Assembly (NCBI GenBank): GCA_021730945.1 | Contig: JAKFYH010000009.1 | Location: 22,501 to 86,500 of the forward strand | Length of the DNA: 64,000 nt | Reading direction: 5' to 3' | Source of the DNA: Acidobacteriota bacterium | Lineage (GTDB): Bacteria; Acidobacteriota; Vicinamibacteria; Vicinamibacterales; UBA2999 | Part shown: positions 18,804 to 27,831 of the stretch, in pieces | Numbering within the stretch: the first letter of the stretch is position 1 | How the letters are laid out: each line of letters begins with the position of its first letter | Notes under the pieces: generated by a model | Seen by the model: only the letters and a program-made list of their open reading frames with translations | Told to the model about the DNA's origin: nothing | The model's database searches: none | Program-made: the position numbers and the translations under genes

Positions 18804-19579
18804 GGCTTGCTTGCGGCGATGTTGAGGCGCCAGTAATCGAGCGTGAACGGCGGGTCCTCGCGTGCGGAGAGTTCCGTGACGCGATCGATAAAAGCCTGCT
18901 TCAGTCCAGGGTCGGGCAGTCGTGCCAGGTGAGGGTGGTAGATCACCGTGGTGACGAACTCCCGATAGTCCGCCTCGGATGCCAGCGTCGTCGGCGCCTC
19001 TTCGAGGCCGCAGTCGATGGCGGCAAACCCCGAGCGATGCAGGCGTTCGGCCGTGATCTCGGCGTTGGCGAACTCCCAGGGACCGGGCCAGTCGCCGAAA
19101 TACGGCGCGAATGGTTCGGCCTGCATCAGTAGTTCGGCCAGCGCGTGCGCCCGCGCCAGGTTGGGACCGCCCCCGCACTGCGCCACCAACCGGCCACCGG
19201 ACCGCAACGCGGCGAGGATGTTGTCAAACAACGACTGGTGATCCTTGATCCAGTGAAATGTCGCGGTGCTGAACACCAGGTCGGCCCAATTCGAGATGGG
19301 AAGGTCCGGCAGCGCCACCTGGACGAACGAGACCTGCCCGCCGAAGGACGGTCTCAGATTGGCGCGTGCCGTCATCAGCATGTTCCATGAGCGATCGATG
19401 GCGACCAGCCGGCCCTGTGGCAGTCGCTCCAGCAACTCGCCGGTGAGGCGGCCGCTGCCACACCCGGCATCGATCGCCCGCTCATCGCCGCGGACCGACA
19501 GGCGCGAGAGGACCTTGTGACCCCACCTGGTCTGCGGACCCGACACCTTGTGATATGACGCGGCGTTCCACTCGGTCAT
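18800..19579 (-). CDS. Class I SAM methyltransferase, trans-aconitate methyltransferase-like
   Basis: 259 residues. It opens with TEWNAASYHKVSGPQTRWG, the N-terminal pattern of Tam-like enzymes, followed by AIDAGCGSGRLT (motif I), LVAIDRSWNML (motif II), DLVFSTATFHWIKDH (motif IV) and SGGRLVAQCGGG (motif V). It may methylate small carboxylates, but the substrate is an inference. Overlaps the cupin gene by 4 bases. Confidence 0.85.
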   Translation of the reverse strand: MTEWNAASYHKVSGPQTRWGHKVLSRLSVRGDERAIDAGCGSGRLTGELLERLPQGRLVAIDRSWNMLMTARANLRPSFGGQVSFVQVALPDLPISNWADLVFSTATFHWIKDHQSLFDNILAALRSGGRLVAQCGGGPNLARAHALAELLMQAEPFAPYFGDWPGPWEFANAEITAERLHRSGFAAIDCGLEEAPTTLASEADYREFVTTVIYHPHLARLPDPGLKQAFIDRVTELSAREDPPFTLDYWRLNIAASKP

Positions 19580-19588
19580 TGGGCGAGG

Positions 19589-19640
19589 AGAGTTGAAAGT
19601 TGAAACTTGAAAGTTGAAAGTGTCAGTTGAGAGTTACAGT
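19589..19640. repeat. AGTTGAAA satellite-like repeat
   Basis: Runs of GAGAGTTGAAAGTTGAAAC and TTGAAAGTTGAAAG separate the divergent methyltransferase and sigma-factor genes. A reverse-complement copy lies at 24031-24064. Confidence 0.75.
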
Positions 19641-19646
19641 TAGGCT
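19641..19646 (+). promoter_or_regulatory. -10-like TAGGCT before the ECF sigma gene
   Basis: TAGGCT ends 8 nt before the ATG at 19655 and no Shine-Dalgarno sequence is present, matching the leaderless pattern of this region. Confidence 0.35.
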
Positions 19647-19654
19647 ACTCCACG

Positions 19655-20395
19655 ATGCCTTTTCCCGCCACGCGTCTCTCGGTGGTCGAACGCACGCGCA
19701 GTGGCGATGAGGAGACCCGGCGTCTCGCCTGGGCCACGATCATTGAGGCGTACTGGAAGCCGGTCTACAAGTACCTCCGGCTGAAATGGTCGCTCGATCC
19801 CGACGCGGCCGCCGACCTGACCCAGGAGTTCTTCACGACGACCCTTGAGAAAGAGATCGTCGAGCGCTTCGATCCCACCCGGGCCCGATTTCGCACCTAC
19901 TTGCGGATTTGTCTCGACGGATTCGCTTCTAACGCGAGAAAAGCCGAGCGCCGCCAAAAGCGTGGCGGCGATGTCGTGCAGGTGCCGCTGGATTTCCGCA
20001 CCGCCGAAGGCGAAATGGCCAGGCACGAAGGTTCGGTGCCTGCCGACGTCGACGACCTGTTCTATCGGGAGTGGGTAAGGGCCCTGTTGGCGCGAGGTGT
20101 CGCCGACTTGAGGCTGTGGGCCGAGCAGTCGGGCCGGCTGTCCATGTTCGAGGTGTTCGCTCGCTACGACCTGGCCGACGATGGTGAGGGGCGGCCGACT
20201 TATGCCGCCCTGGCGCGCGATCTCGGCCTGACGACGGCGACGGTCACCAACCATCTGGCCGCGATCCGGCGTCAGTTCCGGCAACTCCTCCTCGAGCAGC
20301 TGCGTGAACTGACCGCGAGCGACCAGGAGTTTGAATCCGAAGCGGCGCGCTTGTTCGGCAGCCGCGCACTCGACGCGGGTGACGACCGGCGATGA
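19655..20395 (+). CDS. ECF-type RNA polymerase sigma factor (kinase-linked)
   Basis: 246 residues. A region 2-like segment (about 20-90, with DLTQEFFTTTLEKEIVERFD and RFRTYLRICLDGF) and a region 4-like helix-turn-helix (about 185-225, TYAALARDLGLTTATVTNHL) are visible. It lies upstream of, and overlaps by ATGA, a Ser/Thr kinase gene, the organisation of ECF groups regulated by phosphorylation instead of an anti-sigma factor. The encoded kinase may thus activate it. Confidence 0.8.
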   Translation: MPFPATRLSVVERTRSGDEETRRLAWATIIEAYWKPVYKYLRLKWSLDPDAAADLTQEFFTTTLEKEIVERFDPTRARFRTYLRICLDGFASNARKAERRQKRGGDVVQVPLDFRTAEGEMARHEGSVPADVDDLFYREWVRALLARGVADLRLWAEQSGRLSMFEVFARYDLADDGEGRPTYAALARDLGLTTATVTNHLAAIRRQFRQLLLEQLRELTASDQEFESEAARLFGSRALDAGDDRR

Positions 20396-21282
20396 GCTGG
20401 ATCTCTGACCGCGCCATCGATCAGTTGCGCGCCGCGGCCGCGTGGCCCGAGCTTGACGACCGTTACGTAATTACCGGCGTGGCGGGTGGCGGCGGCATGG
20501 GCACCGTCTACATCGCCCACGATCAGGTGTTGGATCGCGACGTGGCCGTCAAAGTGTCGAACGTCGCCGACCAACGCGGCAGGCCCGACCGCCTCACGCG
20601 CGAAGCCCATATCCTGTCGCGCCTCGACCATCCCGGCATCGTGCCCGTCCACGACGCCGGCCTGCTGCCCGACGGCCGCCGGTTTTACGTCATGAAGCTG
20701 GTGCGGGGGCGTCGCCTCGACCAGGTGATGTCGCAACCCGTTCCCGAAGCGATCCGTCTCGATCTGTTTTCGCGCGTGCTCGAAGCCGTGGCGTTCGCCC
20801 ATGCCCATGGTGTCGTCCATCGCGACTTGAAACCCGAGAACATCATGGCTGGCGGTTTCGGCGAGGTGTTCGTGATGGATTGGGGCGTGGCGCAGGACGG
20901 CTTGCCCGATCCCGACTCGGCGATCGTCGGCACGCCAGGTTTCATGCCCCCGGAGCAGGAAGACGCCGCACCGGTCGATGCCCGGGCCGACATCTTCGCC
21001 CTGGGGGCGGTGCTGGCGCAGCTCATGGGTGATCATCCATCGCGGGCCTTGGCCGCGATTGCGGCGAAGGCGCGACACCACGATCCGCAAAGGCGATATC
21101 AAACCGTGGAGCAGTTGGCCGCTGACGTCTCCCGCTTCCGCCACCGCGAACCGGTCACCGCCTACCGTGAGACGTGGACAGAGCGAACGGTCCGGGTTTA
21201 TCGGCGCTACGAGTTGCCCATTCTGCTGGTGCTGGCGTACGTGATCATGCGTTTCGTGCTGCTGGCGGCACTTGGCGTGTGA
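20392..21282 (+). CDS. Membrane Ser/Thr protein kinase (Hanks type)
   Basis: 296 residues. Kinase motifs in order: Gly-rich loop GVAGGGGMGTVY, VAVK (catalytic Lys), HRDLKPEN (catalytic Asp) and DWG in place of DFG, followed by GTPGFMPPEQ. A single TM helix ends the protein (LPILLVLAYVIMRFVLLAAL), with no extracellular sensor domain after it. DWG is common in bacterial kinases of this group and is compatible with activity. Coupled to the ECF gene upstream, so it probably phosphorylates that sigma factor or a partner. Confidence 0.9.
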   Translation: MSWISDRAIDQLRAAAAWPELDDRYVITGVAGGGGMGTVYIAHDQVLDRDVAVKVSNVADQRGRPDRLTREAHILSRLDHPGIVPVHDAGLLPDGRRFYVMKLVRGRRLDQVMSQPVPEAIRLDLFSRVLEAVAFAHAHGVVHRDLKPENIMAGGFGEVFVMDWGVAQDGLPDPDSAIVGTPGFMPPEQEDAAPVDARADIFALGAVLAQLMGDHPSRALAAIAAKARHHDPQRRYQTVEQLAADVSRFRHREPVTAYRETWTERTVRVYRRYELPILLVLAYVIMRFVLLAALGV

Positions 21283-21331
21283 CCGTACAGGATCGCGCCG
21301 CGACGTTGAACAAGGCCTTCAAGGAGGAACG

Positions 21332-21667
21332 ATGAAGAAACCGGTGTTCGCAATGCTGCTTGGCGGCTTCCTGGGGGTGTTCGACGGGTTGAGCGCGCTG
21401 CTTTCAGCGCCGCAAGAGGCGCCGAACATCGTCGGTATCGTGATCGGCTCGACGTTCAAGGGGGTGATTGCTGGCGCAATCATCGGCCTGGTGGCCCAGC
21501 GAACGCAGTCACTGGCGATCACGGTGTCAGTAGGTGTGGCGGTTGGCACGTTGCTCGCCTATCTGATCACGATCGGCAGCCCGTATCTCTGGGAAATCGT
21601 GCTGCCCGGTGCAGTCGTTGGCCTGATCGTCGGGTTCGCGACGGCAAAGTATCGAGGCCCGGCCTAG
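21332..21667 (+). CDS. Small hydrophobic membrane protein
   Basis: 111 residues, three or four TM helices rich in Gly/Val/Ile (LLGGFLGVFDGLSALL, GVIAGAIIGLVAQ, LPGAVVGLIVGFATA). ATG 21332 is chosen because AAGGAGG lies 8 nt upstream, a rare clear Shine-Dalgarno site here. No family recognised. The stop overlaps the convergent serine hydrolase stop by 3-4 bases. Confidence 0.7.
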   Translation: MKKPVFAMLLGGFLGVFDGLSALLSAPQEAPNIVGIVIGSTFKGVIAGAIIGLVAQRTQSLAITVSVGVAVGTLLAYLITIGSPYLWEIVLPGAVVGLIVGFATAKYRGPA

Positions 21668-23523
21668 AAGGCCCACGGGCGGAAGGCGATCACACCCCAG
21701 TAGGTGAGGTATGCCGTCAACGCGCACGCACAGATTGACACGGCCAGCGCATAGGCCCGCAGCCAGGGACCGGCGCCGCGCCGCCAGGCGTCAACTGAGA
21801 ATGCCAGGGCCATAACCGCCGCCGCCGGTTGAAGCACCGTGCCGAAGAAGATGGCAGCCGTCCACAGATTCTGCGTCCCGAGCGTGGTGTCCGAGACGTT
21901 CATGATGCCGGCGATCGGCAGGAGCAAGGCCAGGCTGCCGAGGAGCAACGTGCTCTTGGTCCACCAGAATGCTGAAGGGTAGGCCCGGTTGGTGTGGATG
22001 GCCCACGGCACGAGCAAGACGATCGGCGTCAGCGCCAGCCCGAAGGACAACAGCACGGTCCAGCGGACCAGTTCGATGGGCCATCGCGACCGCCGCTCGG
22101 CGTACTGGAACCCGCCGGTCAGCACCATCGTGCCGAGGTCGTCCTCCGCGAAAACCCTGGTCGCTTCGGCGTCGGCGTCCACCCGGAACTGGTTGTCAGC
22201 GACCGCGATCAGTTCGACGGTGTTGCCAAACACCGGATTGACACGCAGGCCGTCGGCGGTCGGCGAGACGGTGCTGCCGGCGAGCAGCCACTCGATGAAC
22301 TCCAGCGCCTGATTCCTCGGATTGGCGGCGTGGTAGTAGCCGGCGTAGCGGTTCAGGCTCGCGGCCGACAGTGTGGTCCTGGGCCTGGCCGGCGGCTCGA
22401 CGTCGGCCTTCAGGTAACGGACCGCCAGTTGCGAAATGCGCCGCATGGCGTCGGGTGAATGGGTCGAGTTGAGCAGGACCACGTAGCCGACATCGCGGGC
22501 GGCCGAGTAGGCGTAGAGCGACGAGAAGCCGTCGATGCCGCCACCGTGACCGAGCATGGGGAACCCTTCGGTCGTTGACGCGGCGATGGCCGATCCGTAC
22601 CCGACCCTCAGGCCGGCCGCCGATGCCAGCGAGCTGCGCGGGTGTTCCATGTTGCTGAGGTACTCGGGATCGATCACCAGGTGTTCGGGCGTCTCGCCCC
22701 AGTTGAGCAGCACGTGGACGAACTTGCCCAGCTCGAGCGGCGAGGTATGGAGGTTGCCGGCCGGCCGCAGGTAGATTTGCGGATAGCCGACCGGCGGTCC
22801 GGTGGCAGCGCGGTAGCCCTTGGCCAACAGCGCCTCGTCGGCGCGGGTCAGGCGGAAGCTGCTGGTGGCCATGCCGATCGGCTCGAAGGTACGTTCGGCG
22901 ATGAAGTCCTCGTACGGCTGGCCGGTAATCTTCTCGACCAGGTAGCCGGCGACGGCAAACCCCGGGTTCGAGTACGAGACGTGGGTGCCGGGACGCCAGC
23001 GCACGTTACGCGCCTGCGGGTTGCGGCGCAGGACGTCGAGCAACGGCATGTCGGCTTCATCCTGCAGGTTGTAGACCTCATTGAAGTGCATGTCGTCGAA
23101 ACCAGCGGTGTGCTGCAACAGGTGGATGACTCGCACCGGGTCGCCGGCTTCCCACGGGTTGTTGAATGGCACTTCGGAGGCGAGCTCGGCGATTGGGGTG
23201 TCAAGGTCGAGGTCGCCGTCTTCGGACAGCTGCACCAGTGCCATGGCGACGAAGGTCTTGCTGATCGAGCCGGCGCGGAAGTGGGTGTCGGCGGTGACCG
23301 GCGTCTTGCGATCGCGGTCGGCGAGGCCGACGCCACCGGCCCACTCGACGCCGCTCTGGCGCACCAGCGCCAGGCCGGCGCCCGGCACACCGGTGTCGGC
23401 CAGCACCCGCTGCACGGCCGCGCGGAACTCGTCCACCGTTCTGGGCCACGGATCAACCGGCGCTTGCGCCGCAACGCAGGCGCACCACGCCGCCACCACC
23501 GCCAGGCCGACCAACGCTCTCAT
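21664..23523 (-). CDS. Serine hydrolase (beta-lactamase/PBP4* family) with C-terminal membrane region
   Basis: 619 residues. A signal peptide (MRALVGLAVVAAWCACVAAQ) leads to a class C beta-lactamase-like domain: SISK with the nucleophilic Ser and general-base Lys (AGSISKTFVAM), YSN (HVSYSNPGFAVAG) and a late HGGGIDG in place of KTG. After about residue 480 come four predicted TM helices. Probably a D-aminopeptidase, esterase or peptidoglycan-acting hydrolase. TAGAAT 6 nt before the ATG fits a leaderless start, and the promoter region is shared with a divergent thioesterase gene. Confidence 0.87.
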   Translation of the reverse strand: MRALVGLAVVAAWCACVAAQAPVDPWPRTVDEFRAAVQRVLADTGVPGAGLALVRQSGVEWAGGVGLADRDRKTPVTADTHFRAGSISKTFVAMALVQLSEDGDLDLDTPIAELASEVPFNNPWEAGDPVRVIHLLQHTAGFDDMHFNEVYNLQDEADMPLLDVLRRNPQARNVRWRPGTHVSYSNPGFAVAGYLVEKITGQPYEDFIAERTFEPIGMATSSFRLTRADEALLAKGYRAATGPPVGYPQIYLRPAGNLHTSPLELGKFVHVLLNWGETPEHLVIDPEYLSNMEHPRSSLASAAGLRVGYGSAIAASTTEGFPMLGHGGGIDGFSSLYAYSAARDVGYVVLLNSTHSPDAMRRISQLAVRYLKADVEPPARPRTTLSAASLNRYAGYYHAANPRNQALEFIEWLLAGSTVSPTADGLRVNPVFGNTVELIAVADNQFRVDADAEATRVFAEDDLGTMVLTGGFQYAERRSRWPIELVRWTVLLSFGLALTPIVLLVPWAIHTNRAYPSAFWWTKSTLLLGSLALLLPIAGIMNVSDTTLGTQNLWTAAIFFGTVLQPAAAVMALAFSVDAWRRGAGPWLRAYALAVSICACALTAYLTYWGVIAFRPWAF

Positions 23524-23529
23524 GCCTGG

Positions 23530-23559
23530 ATTCTAAGGGACTTGGCCCTCCGCTATACT
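23530..23559. promoter_or_regulatory. Divergent leaderless promoters (serine hydrolase / thioesterase)
   Basis: Minus strand: TAGAAT (23535-23530) ends 6 nt before ATG 23523. Plus strand: TATACT (23554-23559) ends 6 nt before GTG 23566. The two hexamers have identical spacing to their start codons. Confidence 0.45.
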
Positions 23560-23565
23560 CCTGAT

Positions 23566-24027
23566 GTGCCGAGCTTTTTTCAGATCCGCAAGAAGGTCCA
23601 CTGGTCCGACACTGACGCGGCCGGCGTCGTGTGGTTTCCCAACTTCCTGGGGTGGTTCGAGGATGCCGAAGAGGAACTGTTTGCGTCGCTCGGCCGCTCG
23701 CGACAGTCGTTGCTCGACTCGCATCAGTTCGGCATGCCTCGCGTGGAAGTGAGCTCGAAATTTCGGGCGCCGGCCCGCGCCGGCCAGGTTGTCCGCGTGG
23801 GCATCGCCACCACTGTCGAGAACCCGCGTCGCCTGCATCACGCGTTCGAGATTCGTGACGATCAGTCGGGACAGTTGCTGGCCGAGGGTTTTGTGCGGGT
23901 CGCCTGTGTCGATTCGGCCACCTGGTCGGCGCGCGATCTCCCGGACGACGTCTTGCGCCTGGTGTCGGGTCTGCCCGATCTGGCCGAACGCCAGGCGCGC
24001 GGCGCCGTGGAGCTGCCATGGACCTAG
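23566..24027 (+). CDS. Acyl-CoA thioesterase (4HBT hot-dog family)
   Basis: 153 residues, GTG start. The 4-hydroxybenzoyl-CoA thioesterase signature VHWSDTDAAGVVWFPNFLGWFEDA is split here as HWSDTDAAGVVWF and PNFLGWFEDA; the Asp in SDTD is the expected catalytic residue. RVEVSSKFRAPARAG and a beta-rich C-terminal half complete the hot-dog fold. Likely hydrolyses acyl- or aryl-CoA. TATACT ends 6 nt before GTG, supporting this start. The frame continues upstream for 300 codons across the serine hydrolase, but that part is an antisense shadow. Confidence 0.85.
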   Translation: MPSFFQIRKKVHWSDTDAAGVVWFPNFLGWFEDAEEELFASLGRSRQSLLDSHQFGMPRVEVSSKFRAPARAGQVVRVGIATTVENPRRLHHAFEIRDDQSGQLLAEGFVRVACVDSATWSARDLPDDVLRLVSGLPDLAERQARGAVELPWT

Positions 24028-24030
24028 TCG

Positions 24031-24064
24031 CCTCAACTTTCAACTTTCAACTTTCAACTCTCCA
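24031..24064. repeat. AGTTGAAA repeat (reverse-complement copy)
   Basis: CTCAACTTTCAACTTTCAAC followed by TTTCAACTC, directly after the thioesterase stop. Reverse complement of the repeat at 19589-19640. Confidence 0.75.
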
Positions 24065-24073
24065 CTTCTTCTG

Positions 24074-24862
24074 ATGGAGGGCTGGCACGGCTGGGACGAG
24101 TACGCGGCATATTACGACTGGGAGAATGCCCAGACGGTGGGCCGGCGCGACCTTGCGTTCTGGTCGGCATTTGCCCGGGGCGCGACGACAGGACAAGTGG
24201 CTGGTGACGGGCCGATCCTCGAACTGGGTTGCGGCACCGGGCGGGTTGCCCTGCCGTTGGCGCGGGACGGGGCGCGAGTGGTTGGCATCGATCGGTCGGC
24301 GCCGATGCTTGAGCGGGCCCGCAAGCGGGTGAAGCGCGCCCGCCTGCAGTCATTGGTGCAACTGGTGCGCGGCGACATTCGCCATCTGCCGTTTCCAGAC
24401 AAGTCGTTCCCGTTGGTGATGGCGCCGTACGGCATCCTCCAGTCGCTGTTGGTGGAACGCGACCTCACCCGGACCCTGGCGGCCGTGTCGCGAGTACTCA
24501 CCCGCAAGGGGACGTTCGGTCTCGAGCTGGTGCCCGACCTTCCGGCGTGGGAGGAGTATTCCAGGCGGGTCAGCCTGCGGGGCAAGCGCGGACCGACCGG
24601 CAAGTCGATTACCCTGGTCGAGTCGGTGATCCAGGACCGCGCCCGGAAGATCACCCGCTTCGAGCAGGAGTTCGTCGAAGGCCGGGGCAAGAGCGCCGTG
24701 CGGAGGAAGTTTGGCCTGGCCTTTCGGACCCTGACGGTGCCCCAGATGGTCCGGCGGCTCGAGAAAGCCGGCCTGACGGTGTCAGCGGTGCTTGGCGACT
24801 ACGAAGGCGGGCCCTGGGACCTCGGCGCCGAAGTGTGGATCATCCTGGCCCGGCGAGGGTAA
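24074..24862 (+). CDS. Class I SAM-dependent methyltransferase
   Basis: 262 residues. Motif I ILELGCGTGRVALPLA, motif II VVGIDRSAPML, motif III LVRGDIRHLPF, motif IV FPLVMAPYGILQSL and a motif V region VLTRKGTFGLELV are present. The substrate is unknown. ATG 24074 follows the AGTTGAAA repeat; the frame is open upstream but that part is the shadow of the thioesterase gene. Confidence 0.85.
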   Translation: MEGWHGWDEYAAYYDWENAQTVGRRDLAFWSAFARGATTGQVAGDGPILELGCGTGRVALPLARDGARVVGIDRSAPMLERARKRVKRARLQSLVQLVRGDIRHLPFPDKSFPLVMAPYGILQSLLVERDLTRTLAAVSRVLTRKGTFGLELVPDLPAWEEYSRRVSLRGKRGPTGKSITLVESVIQDRARKITRFEQEFVEGRGKSAVRRKFGLAFRTLTVPQMVRRLEKAGLTVSAVLGDYEGGPWDLGAEVWIILARRG

Positions 24863-24867
24863 AATGC
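24862..24867 (+). promoter_or_regulatory. -10-like TAAAAT upstream of yebC
   Basis: TAAAAT overlaps the end of the methyltransferase gene. Transcription from it would begin around 24874 and place the 24884-24904 hairpin in the yebC leader. Confidence 0.35.
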
Positions 24868-24883
24868 CAGTTTGCCATTTCGG

Positions 24884-24904
24884 ACAAACCTAAGGTTTGT
24901 CCTC
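24884..24904 (+). promoter_or_regulatory. GGACAA/TTGTCC hairpin in the yebC leader
   Basis: GGACAAACC-TAA-GGTTTGTCC is a perfect 9-bp inverted repeat 21 nt before the yebC ATG and just before its Shine-Dalgarno sequence CAGGAG. A related dyad (GGACAAGC/GCTTGTCC) lies at the same place before the PPIase gene at 50564. Confidence 0.55.
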
Positions 24905-24925
24905 ACAGTTTCCAGGAGCAACCTC

Positions 24926-25675
24926 ATGTCCGGCCATTCGAAGTGGCACACGATCAAGCACAAGAAGGGCGCGGCCGACGCCAAGCGCGGCAAGATTTTC
25001 ACGCGCCTGATCAAGGAACTCACGGTGGCGGCCCGCAACGGCGGCGGCGACCCCGGGATGAATCCACGCCTGCGGACGATCATTGCGGCGGCCAAGGAAG
25101 TGAACATGCCGGCCGACAACATCAAGAAGGCGATCCAGCGCGGCACCGGCGAGTTGCCGGGCATCGTCTACGAAGAGATTACCTACGAGGCGTACGGCCC
25201 CGGCGGGTCGGCCCTGATCATCGAGACGCTGACCGACAACAAGAACCGCACTGTCGGTGAGCTGCGCCACATGCTCGAGAAGCACAGCGGCAACCTGGGC
25301 GCCACCAACTCGGTGGCCTGGATGTTCTCGAAGAAGGGCCTGATCGTGGTCGAGAAGGCCAAGGCCGACGAAGAGAAGCTCCTCAACATCGCCCTTGAGG
25401 CGGGTGCGGATGACGTGCAGGACGAGGGGGACAGCTGGGAAGTGCTGAGCGAACCCTCGGCGTTCGAGGCCGTGCGCGACGCGGTCAAGGAATCGGGCGT
25501 CGAGCCGTCCAGCGCGCAAGTGGCCATGCTGCCGGCGAACTACGTGAAACTGACCGGCGCGCCCGCCAACCAGATGATCCGGTTGATGGACGCACTCGAC
25601 GATCACGAAGACGTCAAGCAGGTCTGGTCCAATTTCGACATCGAGGAAAAGGAGATCGAGGCTTCGCTGGCGTGA
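24926..25675 (+). CDS. yebC: YebC/PmpR family protein
   Basis: 249 residues, start MSGHSKWHTIKHKKGAADA, the family signature, then KIFTRLIKELTVAARNGGGDP and the C-terminal TVGELRHMLEKHSGNLG. YebC proteins are annotated as DNA-binding regulators and have more recently been linked to translation elongation at proline-rich sequences. Heads an operon with ruvCAB, an arrangement seen in many bacteria. CAGGAG lies 9 nt before the ATG. Confidence 0.96.
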   Translation: MSGHSKWHTIKHKKGAADAKRGKIFTRLIKELTVAARNGGGDPGMNPRLRTIIAAAKEVNMPADNIKKAIQRGTGELPGIVYEEITYEAYGPGGSALIIETLTDNKNRTVGELRHMLEKHSGNLGATNSVAWMFSKKGLIVVEKAKADEEKLLNIALEAGADDVQDEGDSWEVLSEPSAFEAVRDAVKESGVEPSSAQVAMLPANYVKLTGAPANQMIRLMDALDDHEDVKQVWSNFDIEEKEIEASLA

Positions 25676-26235
25676 GAGTGTTCGGCATCGATCCCGGCTC
25701 CGAGCGCACGGGCTACGGTTGCGTCGACAGCGACGGCCGCCGCCACCAGTTGGTGCTTTGTGGAGCCGTTCGCGCCGGGATTGCCGCCTCCTTTCCAGCG
25801 CAGCTCTCGATCATCTACCGCGAACTGTCCGCGTTGATTGCCGCACATCGTCCCGATTGTGTGGCCATTGAGAACATCTTTCACGCCGTGAACGCGCGCA
25901 GTGCACTCAAGCTGGGCCACGCGCGCGGCGTGGCCATGCTGGCCGCGACTGAGGCCGGCATCACCGTGGTCGAGTACACACCGGCCGAGATCAAGCGTGC
26001 GGTGGTCGGGTATGGCCGCGCCGAGAAGGCGCAGGTCGGGCAAATGGTGAAGCTGCTGCTCGGGCTCGACGTGGTGCCAACGCCTCACGATGCCGCCGAT
26101 GCCCTCGCCGTGGCGATTTGCCACCTGCACCACGGCAAGAAGGTGCCCCCTGCCGAGCGCACCGGAAAAACCGCGGCGGCCGGCGCGCCGAAGTCCTGGC
26201 GGCAATACAAGCCGTCCGCGCGGGCGTCGCGATGA
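25672..26235 (+). CDS. ruvC: Crossover junction endodeoxyribonuclease RuvC
   Basis: 187 residues, GTG start overlapping yebC stop (GTGA). Catalytic acidic residues are in FGIDPGSERTGYG, VAIENIFHAVNARSALKLGHARG and PHDAADALAVAICH. It cleaves Holliday junctions with RuvAB. The C-terminal tail of about 25 residues (KKVPPAERTGKTAAAGAPKS) is longer and more basic than usual. Confidence 0.95.
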   Translation: MRVFGIDPGSERTGYGCVDSDGRRHQLVLCGAVRAGIAASFPAQLSIIYRELSALIAAHRPDCVAIENIFHAVNARSALKLGHARGVAMLAATEAGITVVEYTPAEIKRAVVGYGRAEKAQVGQMVKLLLGLDVVPTPHDAADALAVAICHLHHGKKVPPAERTGKTAAAGAPKSWRQYKPSARASR

Positions 26236-26825
26236 TTGCCCACCTGCGCGGTGCCGTGCTCGAGAAGCATCCAAACCGCCTGATCGTGGACGTCGCCGGC
26301 GTCGGCTACGACGTCCAGGTGCCGCTCTCAACGTTCTATACCGCGGGCGAGCCGGGCGCCGCGATCGCCCTTCGGATTCACACCCACGTTCGCGAAGACC
26401 AGTTGTCGCTCTACGGCTTTGCCACGGCCCTCGAACTCGCGATGTTCGAGCGGCTGATCGCGGTGAGTGGCATCGGCCCGAAGCTGGCGCTCTCGGTGTT
26501 GTCGGGGATTGAGGCGCGCGATCTGGCCGGCGCGATTCAGCGTAACGACCTGGCCCGGCTCACGGCCATTCCCGGCGTTGGCAGGAAGACCGCGGAGCGG
26601 ATGTGCGTGGAACTGCGCGATCGCATGCCGAAGGCCCTGGTCGGCGGCGACGTGCCGTCCTCGCCGGGCGATGCTCTGCGCGACGACCTGGTGTCGGCGC
26701 TGATCAATCTCGGCTACCATCGGCAGGCCATCGACAAGTCACTCGACAAACTCGTGACCACCGCCGCCGACCAGCGCTTCGAGGACGTGCTGCGCGCCGC
26801 GCTGAAGGACCTTTCGCGTGCCTGA
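26232..26825 (+). CDS. ruvA: Holliday junction branch migration protein RuvA
   Basis: 197 residues: the OB-fold domain ([28 protein letters not shown]), two helix-hairpin-helix motifs ([15 protein letters not shown] and [18 protein letters not shown]) and the C-terminal RuvB-binding domain ([20 protein letters not shown]). Start overlaps the ruvC stop by ATGA, and the stop overlaps ruvB by 8 bases. Confidence 0.96.
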   Translation: MIAHLRGAVLEKHPNRLIVDVAGVGYDVQVPLSTFYTAGEPGAAIALRIHTHVREDQLSLYGFATALELAMFERLIAVSGIGPKLALSVLSGIEARDLAGAIQRNDLARLTAIPGVGRKTAERMCVELRDRMPKALVGGDVPSSPGDALRDDLVSALINLGYHRQAIDKSLDKLVTTAADQRFEDVLRAALKDLSRA

Positions 26826-27831
26826 CCAGCGCCTGACCACGCCGTCGCGCGTCGCCGAGGACGCGCAGGAAGAGGCCGGGCTCCGGCCTCGCCGGCTGGA
26901 CGAGTACATCGGCCAGGACCGTGTGCGCGAGCAGCTGCACGTGTCGATCACCGCGGCGCGGCAGCGCGGTGAGCACCTCGATCACGCGCTGCTGTATGGC
27001 CCACCAGGTCTGGGCAAGACGACGCTGGCCTACGTGATTGCCAACGAACTGGGCGTGCCGATCCGGGCGACGTCCGGGCCGGTGATTGAGAAGCCCGGCG
27101 ACCTGGCCGGCATTCTCTCGAACCTGCAACCTCGCGAAGTCCTGTTCATTGACGAGATTCACCGGATGTCGCCGGCGATCGAAGAGATCTTGTATCCGGC
27201 GATGGAGGACTTCGAGCTCGACATCGTGATCGGCCAGGGTCCTGGTGCCCGCTCAGTCAAGGTGCCAGTCGAGCCCTTCACGTTGATTGGCGCCACCACC
27301 CGGGCGGGGCTGCTGACCTCACCCCTGCGGGCGCGCTTTGGTATCGTTCACCGGCTGGATTTCTACGATGCCCGTGACATCGAGGAGATTGTCCGGCGCT
27401 CCGCGCGCATTCTCAACGTGCCGATGGACGATGCGGCGGCCGGTGAGATTGCCGGCCGGTCGCGCGGCACGCCGCGGATCGTCAACCGGCTGCTGCGGCG
27501 CGTGCGCGACTATGCGCAGGTGCGGGCCGACGGGCGGATCACGGTGGAAGTGGCGCGGGCGGCGATGACGCTGCTTGACGTCGACCAATACGGATTCGAC
27601 GAGAGCGACCGCCGGCTGGTGCTGACGATCATCGAGAAGTTCAATGGCGGCCCGGTCGGACTGGGCAGCCTCGCCGCGGCGCTCAGCGAGGAGGCCGACG
27701 CGATCGAGGACATGTACGAGCCGTATCTGATCCAGATCGGCTTTTTGGAACGCACACCGCGCGGCCGTGTTGCCACGGCGCGCGCCTATGAGTATTTCGG
27801 GCGCACCATGCCCGGGAGGGGGTTGTTTTGA
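26818..27831 (+). CDS. ruvB: Holliday junction branch migration helicase RuvB
   Basis: 337 residues, GTG start. AAA+ motor: Walker [10 protein letters not shown], Walker B LFIDEIHR, sensor I IGATTRAG and sensor II/arginine region [17 protein letters not shown], then the C-terminal winged helix ([20 protein letters not shown]). Overlaps ruvA by 8 bases and fabH by TTGA. Confidence 0.97.
   Translation: MPDQRLTTPSRVAEDAQEEAGLRPRRLDEYIGQDRVREQLHVSITAARQRGEHLDHALLYGPPGLGKTTLAYVIANELGVPIRATSGPVIEKPGDLAGILSNLQPREVLFIDEIHRMSPAIEEILYPAMEDFELDIVIGQGPGARSVKVPVEPFTLIGATTRAGLLTSPLRARFGIVHRLDFYDARDIEEIVRRSARILNVPMDDAAAGEIAGRSRGTPRIVNRLLRRVRDYAQVRADGRITVEVARAAMTLLDVDQYGFDESDRRLVLTIIEKFNGGPVGLGSLAAALSEEADAIEDMYEPYLIQIGFLERTPRGRVATARAYEYFGRTMPGRGLF

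Noticed and set aside
22642-23565. Long upstream extension of the thioesterase frame
   Set aside because: It is antisense to the serine hydrolase, and a TATACT-GTG start fits at 23566.
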